DNA of 64,000 nucleotides from Nitrospiraceae bacterium (GCA_002726235.1 PBSN01000008.1:247390-311389); one strand, 5' to 3'. Numbered from the stretch's first letter, positions 54,459 to 63,964 are shown. Numbers and translations are program-made. The notes: a model not told the origin generated them from the letters alone.

Positions 54459-55112
54459 ATGAATTGTCGGTTGCCTTTAACCAAGAGAGTTGAAACAGGC
54501 AAGGGTGCCGTGCGTCAACTGCGCAGAGAAGGCAAGGTTCCTGGAGTGCTGTATGGGAAAGGTGAAACGACCTCTCTCACCCTTGACTACGTCGAGTTCA
54601 ACAAGGTTCTTCGTTTAAGTCGGCAAGGGTATGTACTGGTCACCCTGACTGAAGCGGGTAACAATGGCACTGTACAGCACAATGCGATACTCAAAGATGT
54701 CCAGTATGACCCTATCGATGGGAAAGCTCTCCATGTGGATTTTTTTGAAGTTGCAATGGACCTGCCTATTCAAGTAACAGTTCCGATTGTGATCATTGGA
54801 TCAACTCCCGTAGGCGTGGTACTTGGTGGAGTGTTACGGCAGAGGCAGCGGCATCTACACGTTGAAGGACTCCCATCAGAGATTCCTGATACAGTTAGCG
54901 TTGATGCGTCCGGATTGGATATTGGGCACATTGTGAAGGTGAAGGATATTCCCATTGCAAAGGGCATCAAAATACATGATGACCTTGAGAAGATCGTTGT
55001 CAATATTACCGCTAAGAGGATAGTGGTCGAGACAACAGAAAGCGAAGGCGAGGAAAGTGTTCAGACACCTCAGGAATCTGCAGCGTCAAAACCTGCAGCG
55101 TCAACTACTTAG
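54459..55112 (+). CDS. rplY: 50S ribosomal protein L25 (CTC form)
   Basis: A 217-residue protein with an N-terminal L25 5S-rRNA-binding domain (RREGKVPGVLYGKG, ILKDVQYDPIDGKALHVDFF) and a C-terminal TL5/CTC beta domain (about 100-190, GLPSEIPDTVSVDASGLDIG). The tail is Ser/Ala/Pro-rich. The longer CTC form is common outside gammaproteobacteria. It is followed by pth at 20 bp. Confidence 0.94.
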   Translation: MNCRLPLTKRVETGKGAVRQLRREGKVPGVLYGKGETTSLTLDYVEFNKVLRLSRQGYVLVTLTEAGNNGTVQHNAILKDVQYDPIDGKALHVDFFEVAMDLPIQVTVPIVIIGSTPVGVVLGGVLRQRQRHLHVEGLPSEIPDTVSVDASGLDIGHIVKVKDIPIAKGIKIHDDLEKIVVNITAKRIVVETTESEGEESVQTPQESAASKPAASTT

Positions 55113-55132
55113 GTCTGGGGGAAATACGTTCG

Positions 55133-55723
55133 ATTGCTATACGCCTTATCATCGGACTTGGAAATCCAGGTGTCCGTTACAGATGGACTCGACATAACAT
55201 CGGGTTTATGGTCCTTGATCAGCTCGCTGAGGAATGTGGCGTGGCGTTTAAGCGTGATGCGGGGTTTCTCGCTGGGTTTGGAATGATAGGAAGTGAGCAC
55301 GTCATCCTTGTTAAACCGCAAACGTTCATGAATAACAGTGGGGATATGCTGGCTACTCTGTATGCAGAAGAAAGGGCATCAACCTTTGATTTAATTGTGA
55401 TTCATGATGATTTGGATCTCGATCTTGGAAGGATTAAAATTCAACACGGTGGGGGTGGTGGTGGACACCGTGGAGTCGAATCAATTATTGAGCAGTCGGT
55501 AGGCAACCAATTCACTCGAGTGAGAATGGGAATTGGACGTCCGACATTTCCGATGACGAGTGCTGATTACGTGTTGTCTCCACTGACAGAGAGAGACAGG
55601 TTGGAGTTTAAAAAAATAACGCAACGTGCCGCAGCTGCAGTGCATTGTCTCGTGCGCGATGGAATTACAAGAGCGATGAATCATTTTAATAGCAGCAAGA
55701 ATGAATCGTCCATGTCGCAGTAA
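55133..55723 (+). CDS. pth: Peptidyl-tRNA hydrolase, non-canonical start
   Basis: The enzyme that releases tRNA from stalled peptidyl-tRNA. The conserved N-terminus IRLIIGLGNPGVRYRWTRHN, holding catalytic His20 (Escherichia coli numbering) in TRHN, lies upstream of the first ATG (55208), yet no ATG, GTG or TTG occurs in frame between the rplY stop and this segment. The best start is ATT at 55133, with GGGGG about 11 bases upstream; a CTG at 55115 is the alternative. With ATT the protein is about 196 residues, normal for Pth. Other motifs are KPQTFMNNSG and HGGGGGGHRGVES. An ATG 55208 start would remove the active site. Confidence 0.88.
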   Translation: MAIRLIIGLGNPGVRYRWTRHNIGFMVLDQLAEECGVAFKRDAGFLAGFGMIGSEHVILVKPQTFMNNSGDMLATLYAEERASTFDLIVIHDDLDLDLGRIKIQHGGGGGGHRGVESIIEQSVGNQFTRVRMGIGRPTFPMTSADYVLSPLTERDRLEFKKITQRAAAAVHCLVRDGITRAMNHFNSSKNESSMSQ

Positions 55724-55762
55724 GGGATATCCTTTGTCCACTTTGGGTGTGTAGGGGAAAAC

Positions 55763-56122
55763 ATGAATCAAGAAGAAATACGGATGTATGAATTGGTAGT
55801 GATTCTGAGGCATTCCTTAGGTGATCCAGAAATTCAACAATTTATTGATGACTACACCGTTCGGATAGAACAGAGCGGGAGCATAGTGATAAAAGTCGAC
55901 AACTGGGGCAAGCGAAAGCTTGCATATGAAATTAAAGGTGAGAGAAAGGGGACATATCTTTGTTTTAATTTTCAAGGGAAAGGGGCTGTTATTCAGCCGC
56001 TTGAAAATGCAAATCGTATCAATGATGTGATTCTGAAGTCTATGATAATCCGAGTTGAGAAAATCGCTAGTGATACAGTAGCTGGCAACGAGGTGGAGGA
56101 ACGGGAGAGTGCCGTCGTTTAA
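55763..56122 (+). CDS. rpsF: 30S ribosomal protein S6
   Basis: A 119-residue S6 with the ferredoxin-like fold. YELVVILRHSLGDPEIQQF and NWGKRKLAYEIKGERKGTY are diagnostic. GGGGAAAAC precedes the ATG. Its last codons overlap the ssb start by 14 bp, the classic rpsF-ssb-rpsR order. Confidence 0.96.
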   Translation: MNQEEIRMYELVVILRHSLGDPEIQQFIDDYTVRIEQSGSIVIKVDNWGKRKLAYEIKGERKGTYLCFNFQGKGAVIQPLENANRINDVILKSMIIRVEKIASDTVAGNEVEERESAVV

Positions 56123-56498
56123 TAAGGTCATTCTCATGGGGAATTTGACCAAAGATCCTGAGCTTCGCTATACCCCTAGCGGTACATCGGTCGTGGAGTT
56201 TTCCCTTGCGGTGAATCGGAAATTTGGCCAAGGTGAGGAACAGAAAGATGAAGTTTGCTTCATTGACATTGTCGTGTTTGGGAAGCAGGCAGAGAATTGC
56301 GGGCAGTATCTGACAAAAGGAAATGGTGTCATTGTCGACGGGCGGCTTAGCCAACGGCGCTGGGAAACTGCTGAGGGTCAAAAACGCAGTAAGCACGAGG
56401 TGGTTGCTCTTAATGTGACTTTTATGCCAAAGCGGCAGGAAACACCCTCTGAGAGAGGTGTCAGAGACGTAGTGGAATTGTCTGGTGAGGAAAGTTAG
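56109..56498 (+). CDS. ssb: Single-stranded DNA-binding protein
   Basis: A 129-residue OB-fold SSB that coats ssDNA in replication and repair. The fold begins NKVILMGNLTKDPELRY and continues to GVIVDGRLSQRRWET. The start is GTG 56109 inside rpsF. It ends VVELSGEES, so the acidic tip with terminal Pro-Phe (DDIPF-type) that recruits partner proteins in most SSBs is missing. The linker is also short. It lies between rpsF and rpsR, so it is the ancestral chromosomal copy. Confidence 0.93.
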   Translation: MPSFNKVILMGNLTKDPELRYTPSGTSVVEFSLAVNRKFGQGEEQKDEVCFIDIVVFGKQAENCGQYLTKGNGVIVDGRLSQRRWETAEGQKRSKHEVVALNVTFMPKRQETPSERGVRDVVELSGEES

Positions 56499-56548
56499 TC
56501 GTGCAGAGGATTAGATTTCATCTAAGATCCTAAGAAGGAGAAGGAAGC

Positions 56549-56776
56549 TTGGAGCGCTCGAGATTTAGTCGAAGTAGAATTTGCAGATTTTGTCATGAGA
56601 AAAAGGTAGTGCACTACAAGGACGCAGTGGCATTGCGGGTGTTTTTGACGGAACGAGGCCGAATTATTCCGCGCCGAGTTTCTGGGAACTGCATGCGACA
56701 TCAGCGGGAATTAACCGTTGAAATTAAACGTGCGAGAACTATTGCACTTCTAGCGTTTGCAGAAGAACAACGCTGA
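56549..56776 (+). CDS. rpsR: 30S ribosomal protein S18
   Basis: A 75-residue S18 that pairs with S6 on the 30S platform. RICRFCHEKKVVHYKDAVAL and RRVSGNCMRHQRELTVEIKR are typical. A TTG start follows AGAAGGAGAAGG. Confidence 0.94.
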   Translation: MERSRFSRSRICRFCHEKKVVHYKDAVALRVFLTERGRIIPRRVSGNCMRHQRELTVEIKRARTIALLAFAEEQR

Positions 56777-56794
56777 TGTTCGCGAGCATTTGTC

Positions 56795-57346
56795 GTGAGA
56801 TATCTTATATCAGATATCCCGCAGGGTTCTGCAAAAGGGTTCAACCAATCATTCTCGGAGTCTTCAGAAAGTCTTGGGTTCACCGAGGGCGAGATTTGTA
56901 TTGAGGGTAAAGTTGAGGGCCATCTCAAACTCTGGAGAGAAAGAGCCATTGTTACAATACAAGGAGAAATTTCGGTTAACGTCTCCCTGCAGTGTTGTCG
57001 CTGTCTTGCAGGTGTCATGATGTCATTGTATCCAGTCTTGACATTACGGTGTTTCCCGGAAGCATTGATTGACAATGATCTACACGAGACAGGGGAGGTA
57101 AGTCCTGAAGATGATATCTACACGTATGCTGGAATGTTTCTAGATATCCGACCAATTGTTCGTGAGCAACTGCTTCTTGCTGTGCCGCCGTATTCGTACT
57201 GTCGTTCGGACTGTTATGGGTTGTGTGTTGTCTGCGGCCAGGACTTGAATCGTGTCAAATGTGGATGTTCGGCTACTCGGTCTGATTCTCGCTTTGTTGC
57301 TCGACAACACTTGAAACCGACATTTAGGATAACAAAACATGGCTAA
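56795..57346 (+). CDS. yceD: YceD/DUF177 family protein
   Basis: A 183-residue protein with the DUF177 core ([17 protein letters not shown]) and C-terminal [17 protein letters not shown], a Cys-rich zinc-binding site. DUF177 proteins are genetically linked to rpmF and plsX and are implicated in 23S rRNA/L32 processing. It overlaps rpmF by 8 bp. Confidence 0.88.
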   Translation: MRYLISDIPQGSAKGFNQSFSESSESLGFTEGEICIEGKVEGHLKLWRERAIVTIQGEISVNVSLQCCRCLAGVMMSLYPVLTLRCFPEALIDNDLHETGEVSPEDDIYTYAGMFLDIRPIVREQLLLAVPPYSYCRSDCYGLCVVCGQDLNRVKCGCSATRSDSRFVARQHLKPTFRITKHG

Positions 57347-57521
57347 TCCAAAGCATCGGCACACCAAAATGAGACGTGATAAGCGTCGTGCACACGACGG
57401 ATTGCGTCTTCCATCCTTCTCCAACTGCCCGCAATGTCATGAGCCGAAATTGCCCCATTATGTTTGTCTTGCCTGTGGAACGTATAAGGGGAATGAGGTT
57501 ATTGCGACCAAGGACTCCTAG
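57339..57521 (+). CDS. rpmF: 50S ribosomal protein L32
   Basis: A 60-residue ribosomal protein. [19 protein letters not shown] is followed by a zinc-ribbon CPQCHEPK and CLACGTYKG. The zinc-coordinating (C+) form is used, as is common when zinc is not limiting. Its start is inside yceD. Confidence 0.96.
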   Translation: MANPKHRHTKMRRDKRRAHDGLRLPSFSNCPQCHEPKLPHYVCLACGTYKGNEVIATKDS

Positions 57522-57551
57522 CGTCTTCGCAATTTTCCCACGTCTCGCCAC

Positions 57552-58586
57552 GTGAAAATTGCGGTTGATGCTATGGGGGGTGACCGGGCACCAGCCCAGG
57601 TAGTGGGAGGGGTCTGTCTTGCAGCACGTGATCTCGACGTGGAGATTATTCTTGTTGGAGATGAACCTGAGATTCGTCGCCATTTGCGTGAGACCATGGC
57701 TGATGTACCATCCAGTATTTCTATTCGGCATGCCTCGCAGCAAGTTGAAATGCACGACCCTCCTTCTTCAGTTGTCCGCAGGAAACGCGATTCGTCAATT
57801 TGGATAGCGACAGAACTTGTGCGCAACAAAGAGGCTGCGGCTGTGATTAGCGCGGGTAATACAGGCGCTACTATGGTGTCAGCCTTCTTTCTGCTAGGCG
57901 TTCTAAAGGGAATTGACCGGCCAGCGATTGCAGTGACCCTTCCAACTTTAAGAGGACAGGCAATTATGCTTGATGTTGGCGCAACTGTTGACTCTCTTCC
58001 GCATCAGCTCTATCAATTTGCAATTATGGGGAACGAATACGCAAAACAGGTGCTTGGGGATGCCAAGCCAAAGATTGGCTTGCTGAGCATCGGGGAAGAA
58101 GATGAAAAGGGTAATGAAACTACCAGGGAAGCCTTTAGTTTGCTTAAAAATAGTTCGTTGAATTTTATTGGTAACGTGGAAGGGCGGGACGTCTATACTG
58201 GAATGGCTGACGTAATTGTGTGTGATGGGTTTATTGGAAACGTTGGATTAAAGATCAGTGAGGGCGTCGTTGAGATTATGACGAAGATGTTGATAAATGA
58301 CATTAGTCATTCGCGCATCGGAAAGCTAGGATATGCGCTATTACGTCCCTCACTACATCGATTCAAGAAGCGAATTGACTATGCAGAGTTTGGGGGTGCG
58401 CCACTTCTTGGTGTGAATGGAACATGTGTCATTTGTCATGGACGATCATCAGCAAAAGCAGTTTATAGTGCGGTGCGGCTCGCACGTCAGCTCATCGATC
58501 AAAAGATTAACGAAAGCATACAAGATGATGTAGTACACGAAGCGGCGTTCGTGAGTGCTAATGATTCTACGCGAGCCTCGGGATGA
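57552..58586 (+). CDS. plsX: Phosphate acyltransferase PlsX
   Basis: A 344-residue enzyme converting acyl-ACP to acyl-phosphate for phospholipid synthesis. The N-terminus IAVDAMGGDRAPAQVVGG, the phosphate loop SAGNTGATM and GGAPLLGVNG are conserved. The GTG start has little ribosome binding sequence. Its stop overlaps fabH as ATGA. Confidence 0.95.
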   Translation: MKIAVDAMGGDRAPAQVVGGVCLAARDLDVEIILVGDEPEIRRHLRETMADVPSSISIRHASQQVEMHDPPSSVVRRKRDSSIWIATELVRNKEAAAVISAGNTGATMVSAFFLLGVLKGIDRPAIAVTLPTLRGQAIMLDVGATVDSLPHQLYQFAIMGNEYAKQVLGDAKPKIGLLSIGEEDEKGNETTREAFSLLKNSSLNFIGNVEGRDVYTGMADVIVCDGFIGNVGLKISEGVVEIMTKMLINDISHSRIGKLGYALLRPSLHRFKKRIDYAEFGGAPLLGVNGTCVICHGRSSAKAVYSAVRLARQLIDQKINESIQDDVVHEAAFVSANDSTRASG

Positions 58587-59560
58587 GGGCGAGAGTCGTT
58601 GGAACCGGATCATATGTCCCACGCTCAGTCATCACAAATTCCGATCTCGAACAAACTGTTAATACATCTGATCAATGGATTACCGAGCGTACCGGGATTC
58701 GCAGTCGCTATATTGCCTCTCCGGGTGAAGGAAGCTCGGCCTTAGGTGCTAAGGCGGCTACAATTGCGCTAGCAACTGCGCGTCTTGACCCTGCGGATCT
58801 CGATCTCATCATTGTTGCGACCTGTACGCCAGATATGCCTTTTCCATCAACGGCATGCCTTATTCAATCAATTCTAGGTGCCAAGGCGGCTGTTGCCTTT
58901 GATGTCTCTGCGGCATGTTCAGGGTTTTTGTTTGCACTCTCTATTGCGGATCACTATATTCGACTTGAGACTTACCGGAATGTACTGGTTGTCGGTACCG
59001 AGGTTATGTCTTCGGTCACCGATTGGACTGATCGGGCGACATGTATCATTTTTGGTGACGGTGCTGGCGCCGCTGTCTTACAAGGCATCAAAGGCGAAAA
59101 TGGGATTCTTTCAAACCATCTCCACTCTAATGGTCAGAGGTGGGATTTAATTTACGTCCCTGGAGGGGGATCGCAGCAACCACTATCGGAAACTGTCCTG
59201 AATGAGAGACTAAATTTTATAAAGATGCGCGGGAGTACAACGTTCAAACTTGCTGTAAAGATGATGGAAGAGGCCGCGCGGGAGGCCTTAGCTGCAAATA
59301 ATCTTACAATAGATGACATTGATCTTTTTATTCCGCATCAAGCGAATGCACGGATTATTAAAGCGACTGCGGAGCGGCTACATGTTCCAATGGAGCGAGT
59401 CGTGATGAACATTGGACAATATGGGAATACCTCTGCGGCATCAGTACCATTGGCACTTGATGAAATGGTGAGGGAAAACCGGATTAAAAGCGGCACTCAC
59501 GTGCTCTTGATTGCGTTTGGTAGCGGTCTCACGTGGGCATCAACACTAATTCGATGGTGA
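58583..59560 (+). CDS. fabH: 3-Oxoacyl-ACP synthase III
   Basis: A 325-residue condensing enzyme that primes fatty-acid synthesis with acetyl-CoA. The Cys-His-Asn triad lies in DVSAACSGF, IPHQANARI and IGQYGNTSAASVP. It is translationally coupled to plsX (ATGA). Confidence 0.96.
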   Translation: MRARVVGTGSYVPRSVITNSDLEQTVNTSDQWITERTGIRSRYIASPGEGSSALGAKAATIALATARLDPADLDLIIVATCTPDMPFPSTACLIQSILGAKAAVAFDVSAACSGFLFALSIADHYIRLETYRNVLVVGTEVMSSVTDWTDRATCIIFGDGAGAAVLQGIKGENGILSNHLHSNGQRWDLIYVPGGGSQQPLSETVLNERLNFIKMRGSTTFKLAVKMMEEAAREALAANNLTIDDIDLFIPHQANARIIKATAERLHVPMERVVMNIGQYGNTSAASVPLALDEMVRENRIKSGTHVLLIAFGSGLTWASTLIRW

Positions 59561-59572
59561 TAAGGTAGCGCT

Positions 59573-60385
59573 ATGGAAAGAAACAGTGATCTTGTAGGTG
59601 AGTGGGCACTTATTTTGGGTGCCTCAAGTGGATTTGGTGCCGCTTGTGCAGTTGAACTTGCAGCACAAGGAATGAATATTTTTGGTGTTCATCTCGATCG
59701 AAAATCAACACTTCCACAAGTAGGAGATCTTGTACGAAACATCCGCGGTATGGGGCGAGAAGCTGTCTTTATAAACGCCAATGCTGCTGATGCGAATAAA
59801 CGGAGCGAAATTATTGATTCAATTACGCAAACACTTTCTAGCGAAGCTGAAAATAGGCGAATACGTATTTTGCTTCACTCCCTCGCATTCGGAACCTTGA
59901 AGCTCTTTATTGCTGAAGAAGAGGCTAGTGCTGTAACGAAGGCTCAAATCGATATGACAATTGATGTCATGGCCAATAGCTTAGTCTATTGGGTACAGGA
60001 TCTGATGGTCCGTAAGCTTATGGGAGAGGGAGGACGTATTTTTGCTCTCACAAGTGCTGGAGGCTCAAAGGTATGGCCAAATTATGGAGCAGTTTCTGCC
60101 GCAAAAGCCGCACTCGAATCCCATATTCGACAGCTTGCCCTTGAACTTGCTCCCGCAGGAGTGACGGCAAATGCAATCATGGCAGGTGTGACTAACACCC
60201 CAGCACTTCAAAAAATTCCTGGATCTACCGAGATGCTTGAACGTGCATTACAAAAAAACCCATCACGACGTTTGACAACACCAGAGGATGTTGCTAGGGC
60301 ATTGGGCGTACTAAGTCATCGCAAAACACAGTGGATGACTGGGAACGTTATCGCTATAGATGGGGGGGAATTCATCGTTGGGTAA
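59573..60385 (+). CDS. Enoyl-ACP reductase, FabI/FabL-like SDR
   Basis: A 270-residue short-chain dehydrogenase. The cofactor site reads LILGASSGFGAACAVEL (FabI-style TGxxxxxG variation) and the active Tyr-Lys pair is YGAVSAAK, that is Y-x6-K, the spacing of FabI/FabL enoyl reductases and unlike Y-x3-K of FabG. LLHSLAFGTLKLF supports enoyl-reductase function. It occupies the position between fabH and fabD and so probably makes the last reduction step of the elongation cycle. The C-terminus has more FabL than FabI character. Confidence 0.82.
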   Translation: MERNSDLVGEWALILGASSGFGAACAVELAAQGMNIFGVHLDRKSTLPQVGDLVRNIRGMGREAVFINANAADANKRSEIIDSITQTLSSEAENRRIRILLHSLAFGTLKLFIAEEEASAVTKAQIDMTIDVMANSLVYWVQDLMVRKLMGEGGRIFALTSAGGSKVWPNYGAVSAAKAALESHIRQLALELAPAGVTANAIMAGVTNTPALQKIPGSTEMLERALQKNPSRRLTTPEDVARALGVLSHRKTQWMTGNVIAIDGGEFIVG

Positions 60386-61340
60386 GGTGCCTGAGAAATC
60401 GGGTTCTCGCGTTGCATTTGTTTTTCCCGGGCAGGGTTCGCAGTGCCTTGGAATGGGAAAACTATTCTATGAGACGGATTGTCAGGCTAGGAAATTGTTC
60501 GATACGGCAAGCGCTGTCCTTGGTTTTGATCTTCCAGCTCTGTGTTTTGATGGTCCGGACGATCGTTTAAATCTCACCGAATATACACAACCGGCAATAC
60601 TGACGGTAAGTGTGGCAGCGCTACACGCGCTTATTCGCGCTGGCATTTCACCATTGGCTGTTGCAGGTCACAGCCTTGGAGAGTGGACTGCTGTCGTCGC
60701 TGCCGATGGGGTGGAATTTCCTGATGCTGTCCAAGTCGTGAGGAAACGAGGCCGTTATATGCAAGAAGCAGTCGGTACTGGACACGGAATAGTTGCTGCT
60801 GTTCTTGGTGTTCCACGAGACGTAATTGTGGAGTCCTGTCAAACCGCCTCTCGTTTAGGAGTTGTCTGCCCCGCGAACTTCAATAGTCCTCGTCAGGTAG
60901 TCATTGCGGGAGAAACAGTGGCGGTGGAAGAAGCATTGCGATTAATCCATGCACAACATAAGGGCCGTTCAGTGCGCTTGCCCATTAGTGTTCCAGTGCA
61001 CACTCCGCTAATGCTAAAAGCTGCGGAACGTCTTGCCTCAGATCTCGACTTAATTACTATCCGTGATTTGGAAATACCATTAGTCAATAACGTCCATGCA
61101 AAACCTATTAGGCTTCGCCATGATGTTCGCACTTCACTTCTTGCGCAACTGCCTTCTCCTGTCCTGTGGGAGGATTCAATTAAAACGCTTGTATCCATGG
61201 GCATTAACATTATTATTGAAATTGGCCCTGGGATGGTGTTGTCCCGATTGATTAAAAGTATTACGGATCAAGCTAGAGTATTTAGTGTGCAGGATCCAGA
61301 AAGTCTTCATTGTGCAGTTGAGGTACTAGCTCAAGGGTAG
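60378..61340 (+). CDS. fabD: Malonyl-CoA:ACP transacylase
   Basis: A 320-residue enzyme charging ACP with malonate. Motifs are VAFVFPGQGSQCLGMGK, the nucleophile GHSLGEWTAVVAA and the His region ISVPVHTPLM. The start is uncertain. TTG 60378 follows a G-run, GTG 60387 is the next option, and ATG 60360 lies within the preceding gene in another frame. Confidence 0.94.
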   Translation: MGKVPEKSGSRVAFVFPGQGSQCLGMGKLFYETDCQARKLFDTASAVLGFDLPALCFDGPDDRLNLTEYTQPAILTVSVAALHALIRAGISPLAVAGHSLGEWTAVVAADGVEFPDAVQVVRKRGRYMQEAVGTGHGIVAAVLGVPRDVIVESCQTASRLGVVCPANFNSPRQVVIAGETVAVEEALRLIHAQHKGRSVRLPISVPVHTPLMLKAAERLASDLDLITIRDLEIPLVNNVHAKPIRLRHDVRTSLLAQLPSPVLWEDSIKTLVSMGINIIIEIGPGMVLSRLIKSITDQARVFSVQDPESLHCAVEVLAQG

Positions 61341-61352
61341 TCTGCGTGTAGC

Positions 61353-62093
61353 ATGCTTGATGGTCAAGTTGCATTAGTCACTGGTGGAGCGCAAGGAATT
61401 GGGAAGGCCATTGCGACTTCGTTAGCCCATAATGGAGTCAACGTCATCATTGGCGATTTAAATGCTCAAGCAGCTGAGTCCTCTGCGACTGAGATCGCTA
61501 AGGCTGGGATCCAATCTGCGGGGATTGCTCTCAATGTAGCAGATCTTGGGTCTGTCAAGTCGGCGATGGAGCATATACTTGGAACGTGGGGGAAGATCGA
61601 CATTCTTGTCAATAATGCCGGCATTACCAAAGATGCTATTCTCTTGCGGTTGCACGAAGATGCTTGGGACAAAGTTCTGAGTGTTAATCTTACCGGTGCC
61701 TTTTACTGTACAAAGGGGGTGTTGCCGGGTATGGTAAAGAATCGAAATGGGCGTATCGTAAACATTGCCTCGATCGTTGGAGCCATGGGGAACTTTGGTC
61801 AGGCAAACTATGCTGCCTCCAAAGGAGGGCTTATTGCATTTACAAAAGCCGTTGCTCGTGAGTACGCGCGCCGAGGGATTACATCGAATGCGGTTGCACC
61901 TGGGTTCATTGATACGGCGATGACTCAGGCGATGCCACCAGAGGATAGAGAATCTCTTGTCAAACAAATACCCTGCGAGCGATTGGGGACTCCGGAAGAT
62001 GTTGCACATGCAGTGACATTTTTAGTTTCTAAAGAGGCGAGTTACATCACCGGTCAGGTTCTTCACGTGAACGGTGGCATGTTGATGACGTGA
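61353..62093 (+). CDS. fabG: 3-Oxoacyl-ACP reductase
   Basis: A 246-residue SDR. NADP loop VTGGAQGIGKAIATSL, NNAGITKDA and active YAASKGG (Y-x3-K) with upstream Ser in IVNIASIVG. It is the standard ketoreductase of the type II fatty-acid cycle. Confidence 0.96.
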   Translation: MLDGQVALVTGGAQGIGKAIATSLAHNGVNVIIGDLNAQAAESSATEIAKAGIQSAGIALNVADLGSVKSAMEHILGTWGKIDILVNNAGITKDAILLRLHEDAWDKVLSVNLTGAFYCTKGVLPGMVKNRNGRIVNIASIVGAMGNFGQANYAASKGGLIAFTKAVAREYARRGITSNAVAPGFIDTAMTQAMPPEDRESLVKQIPCERLGTPEDVAHAVTFLVSKEASYITGQVLHVNGGMLMT

Positions 62094-62141
62094 ACATTAC
62101 AAACACAATTGAACTCTATCGAGAGAAAGGAGGTGGCTCCC

Positions 62142-62390
62142 ATGGCGGCTGATATGACTGCTGACACGAGTAGCCGCGTGCGGAAGATTATTGTCGAGCA
62201 ACTGGGGGTTGACGAGAAGGATGTCACTTCCGACGCTTCATTTGTCGATAATCTAGGTGCTGATTCGCTTGATACGGTTGAGCTCGTAATGGCGTTTGAG
62301 GAAGCCTTTGACGTTCAAATTCCAGATGAGGACGCAGGCAAGATACTTACGGTTCAGGACGCAGTGGACTATATTCAGCAACGCTTGTAA
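62142..62390 (+). CDS. acpP: Acyl carrier protein
   Basis: An 82-residue carrier. The 4'-phosphopantetheine serine is in [11 protein letters not shown], and the acidic helix [19 protein letters not shown] follows. The start is ATG 62142, preceded at 9 bases by a near-perfect ribosome binding site AAAGGAGGT (62125-62133), the strongest in the window. High expression is expected. Confidence 0.97.
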   Translation: MAADMTADTSSRVRKIIVEQLGVDEKDVTSDASFVDNLGADSLDTVELVMAFEEAFDVQIPDEDAGKILTVQDAVDYIQQRL

Positions 62391-62686
62391 TTTTTAGCAA
62401 GGTGCTGAAAGAGTTCGCTAGTGGTGTTCTCGTTTCATTGCCTTCTACATGTTCTCTGCATGCTCGTGCTGTCAACGGATCTGATGTTTGATGGCGGCCA
62501 TTTTCGCATTCTGCAGTGTACTGGGTGGTAGTACGAGGCACCGTGATACACGTGGAATGTGAAACGGGTTGATTTTTTTCAACAGCTGGCAAAACTGTAC
62601 AGGGTATTTTCCCACCTATGAATTCTATGGTCTCGTCACGCAATTATTATAGCGTTGTCATTGCGGCAAATTGTTGAGGCGATGCC
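62391..62686. other. Gene-free interval between acpP and fabF
   Basis: Almost 300 bases in an otherwise tight operon. No coding stretch or named RNA element was recognised. A TATTATAG-like -10 near 62646 could be part of a promoter for fabF, but I could not find a matching -35. Confidence 0.4.
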
Positions 62687-63964
62687 GTGAATCTTCCTAA
62701 AGAAGACTGGTACGGGGAGAATCAGCCAAGACGAAGAGTTGTTGTTACCGGAATTGGGCTTGTCACTCCTCTTGGTATTGGACTCGAGGCAACCTGGGCG
62801 GCTGTTTGTGAGGGACGCTCAGCTGTTCGAAGGATTACTAGGTTTGATCCGACAGACTATCCATCTCAGATCGCCGCGGAAATCATAGATTTTGTTCCAA
62901 CAGACTATGTGGACAAAAAAGATGTTAAGAAAATGGATTCATTTATCCAATATGCAGTTGCGGCGAGCCGCATGGCTGTGAATGATGCTCAGTTTTCTAT
63001 CACGGCACATAATGCGGATCAAATTGGCGTGGTCATTGGATCAGGCATCGGTGGGATTCATGGGATTGAACAGACACATACGATACTTCAAGAAAAGGGA
63101 CCTTCTCGCGTTACACCTTTTTTTATTCCGATGGTTATTGGCAATATGGCCGCTGGTTTTGTCTCGATTTTTCTTGGCGCACGTGGCCCTAACTCAGGAA
63201 CTGTTACTGCCTGTGCAACAGGAACACATTGTATCGGTGATGCCTATCGCATCATTCAGCGTGGCGAAGCCAACGCAATAATCGCTGGAGGAACAGAGGC
63301 AGCGGTTACGCCTCTTACGCTTGCTGGTTTTGCGGCGTCGCGTGCGCTCTCAAAGCGGAATGATGCTCCTGAATCCGCAAGTCGTCCCTTCGATCAAGAT
63401 CGAGACGGTTTTGTTGTTGGCGAGGGCGCAGGCATTTTGTTTCTCGAAGAACTTGAACATGCCGTTAAGCGCGATGCAAAGATTTATGCGGAACTTGTTG
63501 GCTATGGTATGACAGCTGATGCATACCATATCACTGCGCCGCCGAATGATGCCAATGGTGCAGTCCGGTGTATGCAACAGACACTTCACGATTCTGCTTT
63601 ATCCCCCTCAGATGTTGGATATATTAACGCCCATGCGACCTCGACGATGGCTGATAGGCTTGAGGCGCTTGCCATTACTCGTGTATTCGGAGAGGGAACT
63701 CCAGGTATTCCTGTGAGTGCGACGAAATCAATGACTGGACATCTTCTCGGGGCTTCAGGGGGAGTTGAAGCAGCCTTTACTGTTTTGGCAATACAGAGAG
63801 GAGTTCTGCCTCCAACAATTAACCTTGATAGCCCAGATTGCGAGTATCCGCTTGATCATATTGCCAATACTGCTCGGCGGGTGCGCATTGATGTCGCTCT
63901 CTCGAACTCATTCGGATTTGGAGGAACAAATGCATCTCTCCTCTTCCGCCGATATGCATTCTAA
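62687..63964 (+). CDS. fabF: 3-Oxoacyl-ACP synthase II
   Basis: A 425-residue condensing enzyme elongating acyl chains. The Cys-His-His triad is in TVTACATGTH, NAHATSTM and SMTGHLLGASGG. A GTG start follows GAGGCGATGCC; about 13 residues precede the usual RRRVVVTGIG start. It is complete in this window. Confidence 0.96.
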   Translation: MNLPKEDWYGENQPRRRVVVTGIGLVTPLGIGLEATWAAVCEGRSAVRRITRFDPTDYPSQIAAEIIDFVPTDYVDKKDVKKMDSFIQYAVAASRMAVNDAQFSITAHNADQIGVVIGSGIGGIHGIEQTHTILQEKGPSRVTPFFIPMVIGNMAAGFVSIFLGARGPNSGTVTACATGTHCIGDAYRIIQRGEANAIIAGGTEAAVTPLTLAGFAASRALSKRNDAPESASRPFDQDRDGFVVGEGAGILFLEELEHAVKRDAKIYAELVGYGMTADAYHITAPPNDANGAVRCMQQTLHDSALSPSDVGYINAHATSTMADRLEALAITRVFGEGTPGIPVSATKSMTGHLLGASGGVEAAFTVLAIQRGVLPPTINLDSPDCEYPLDHIANTARRVRIDVALSNSFGFGGTNASLLFRRYAF

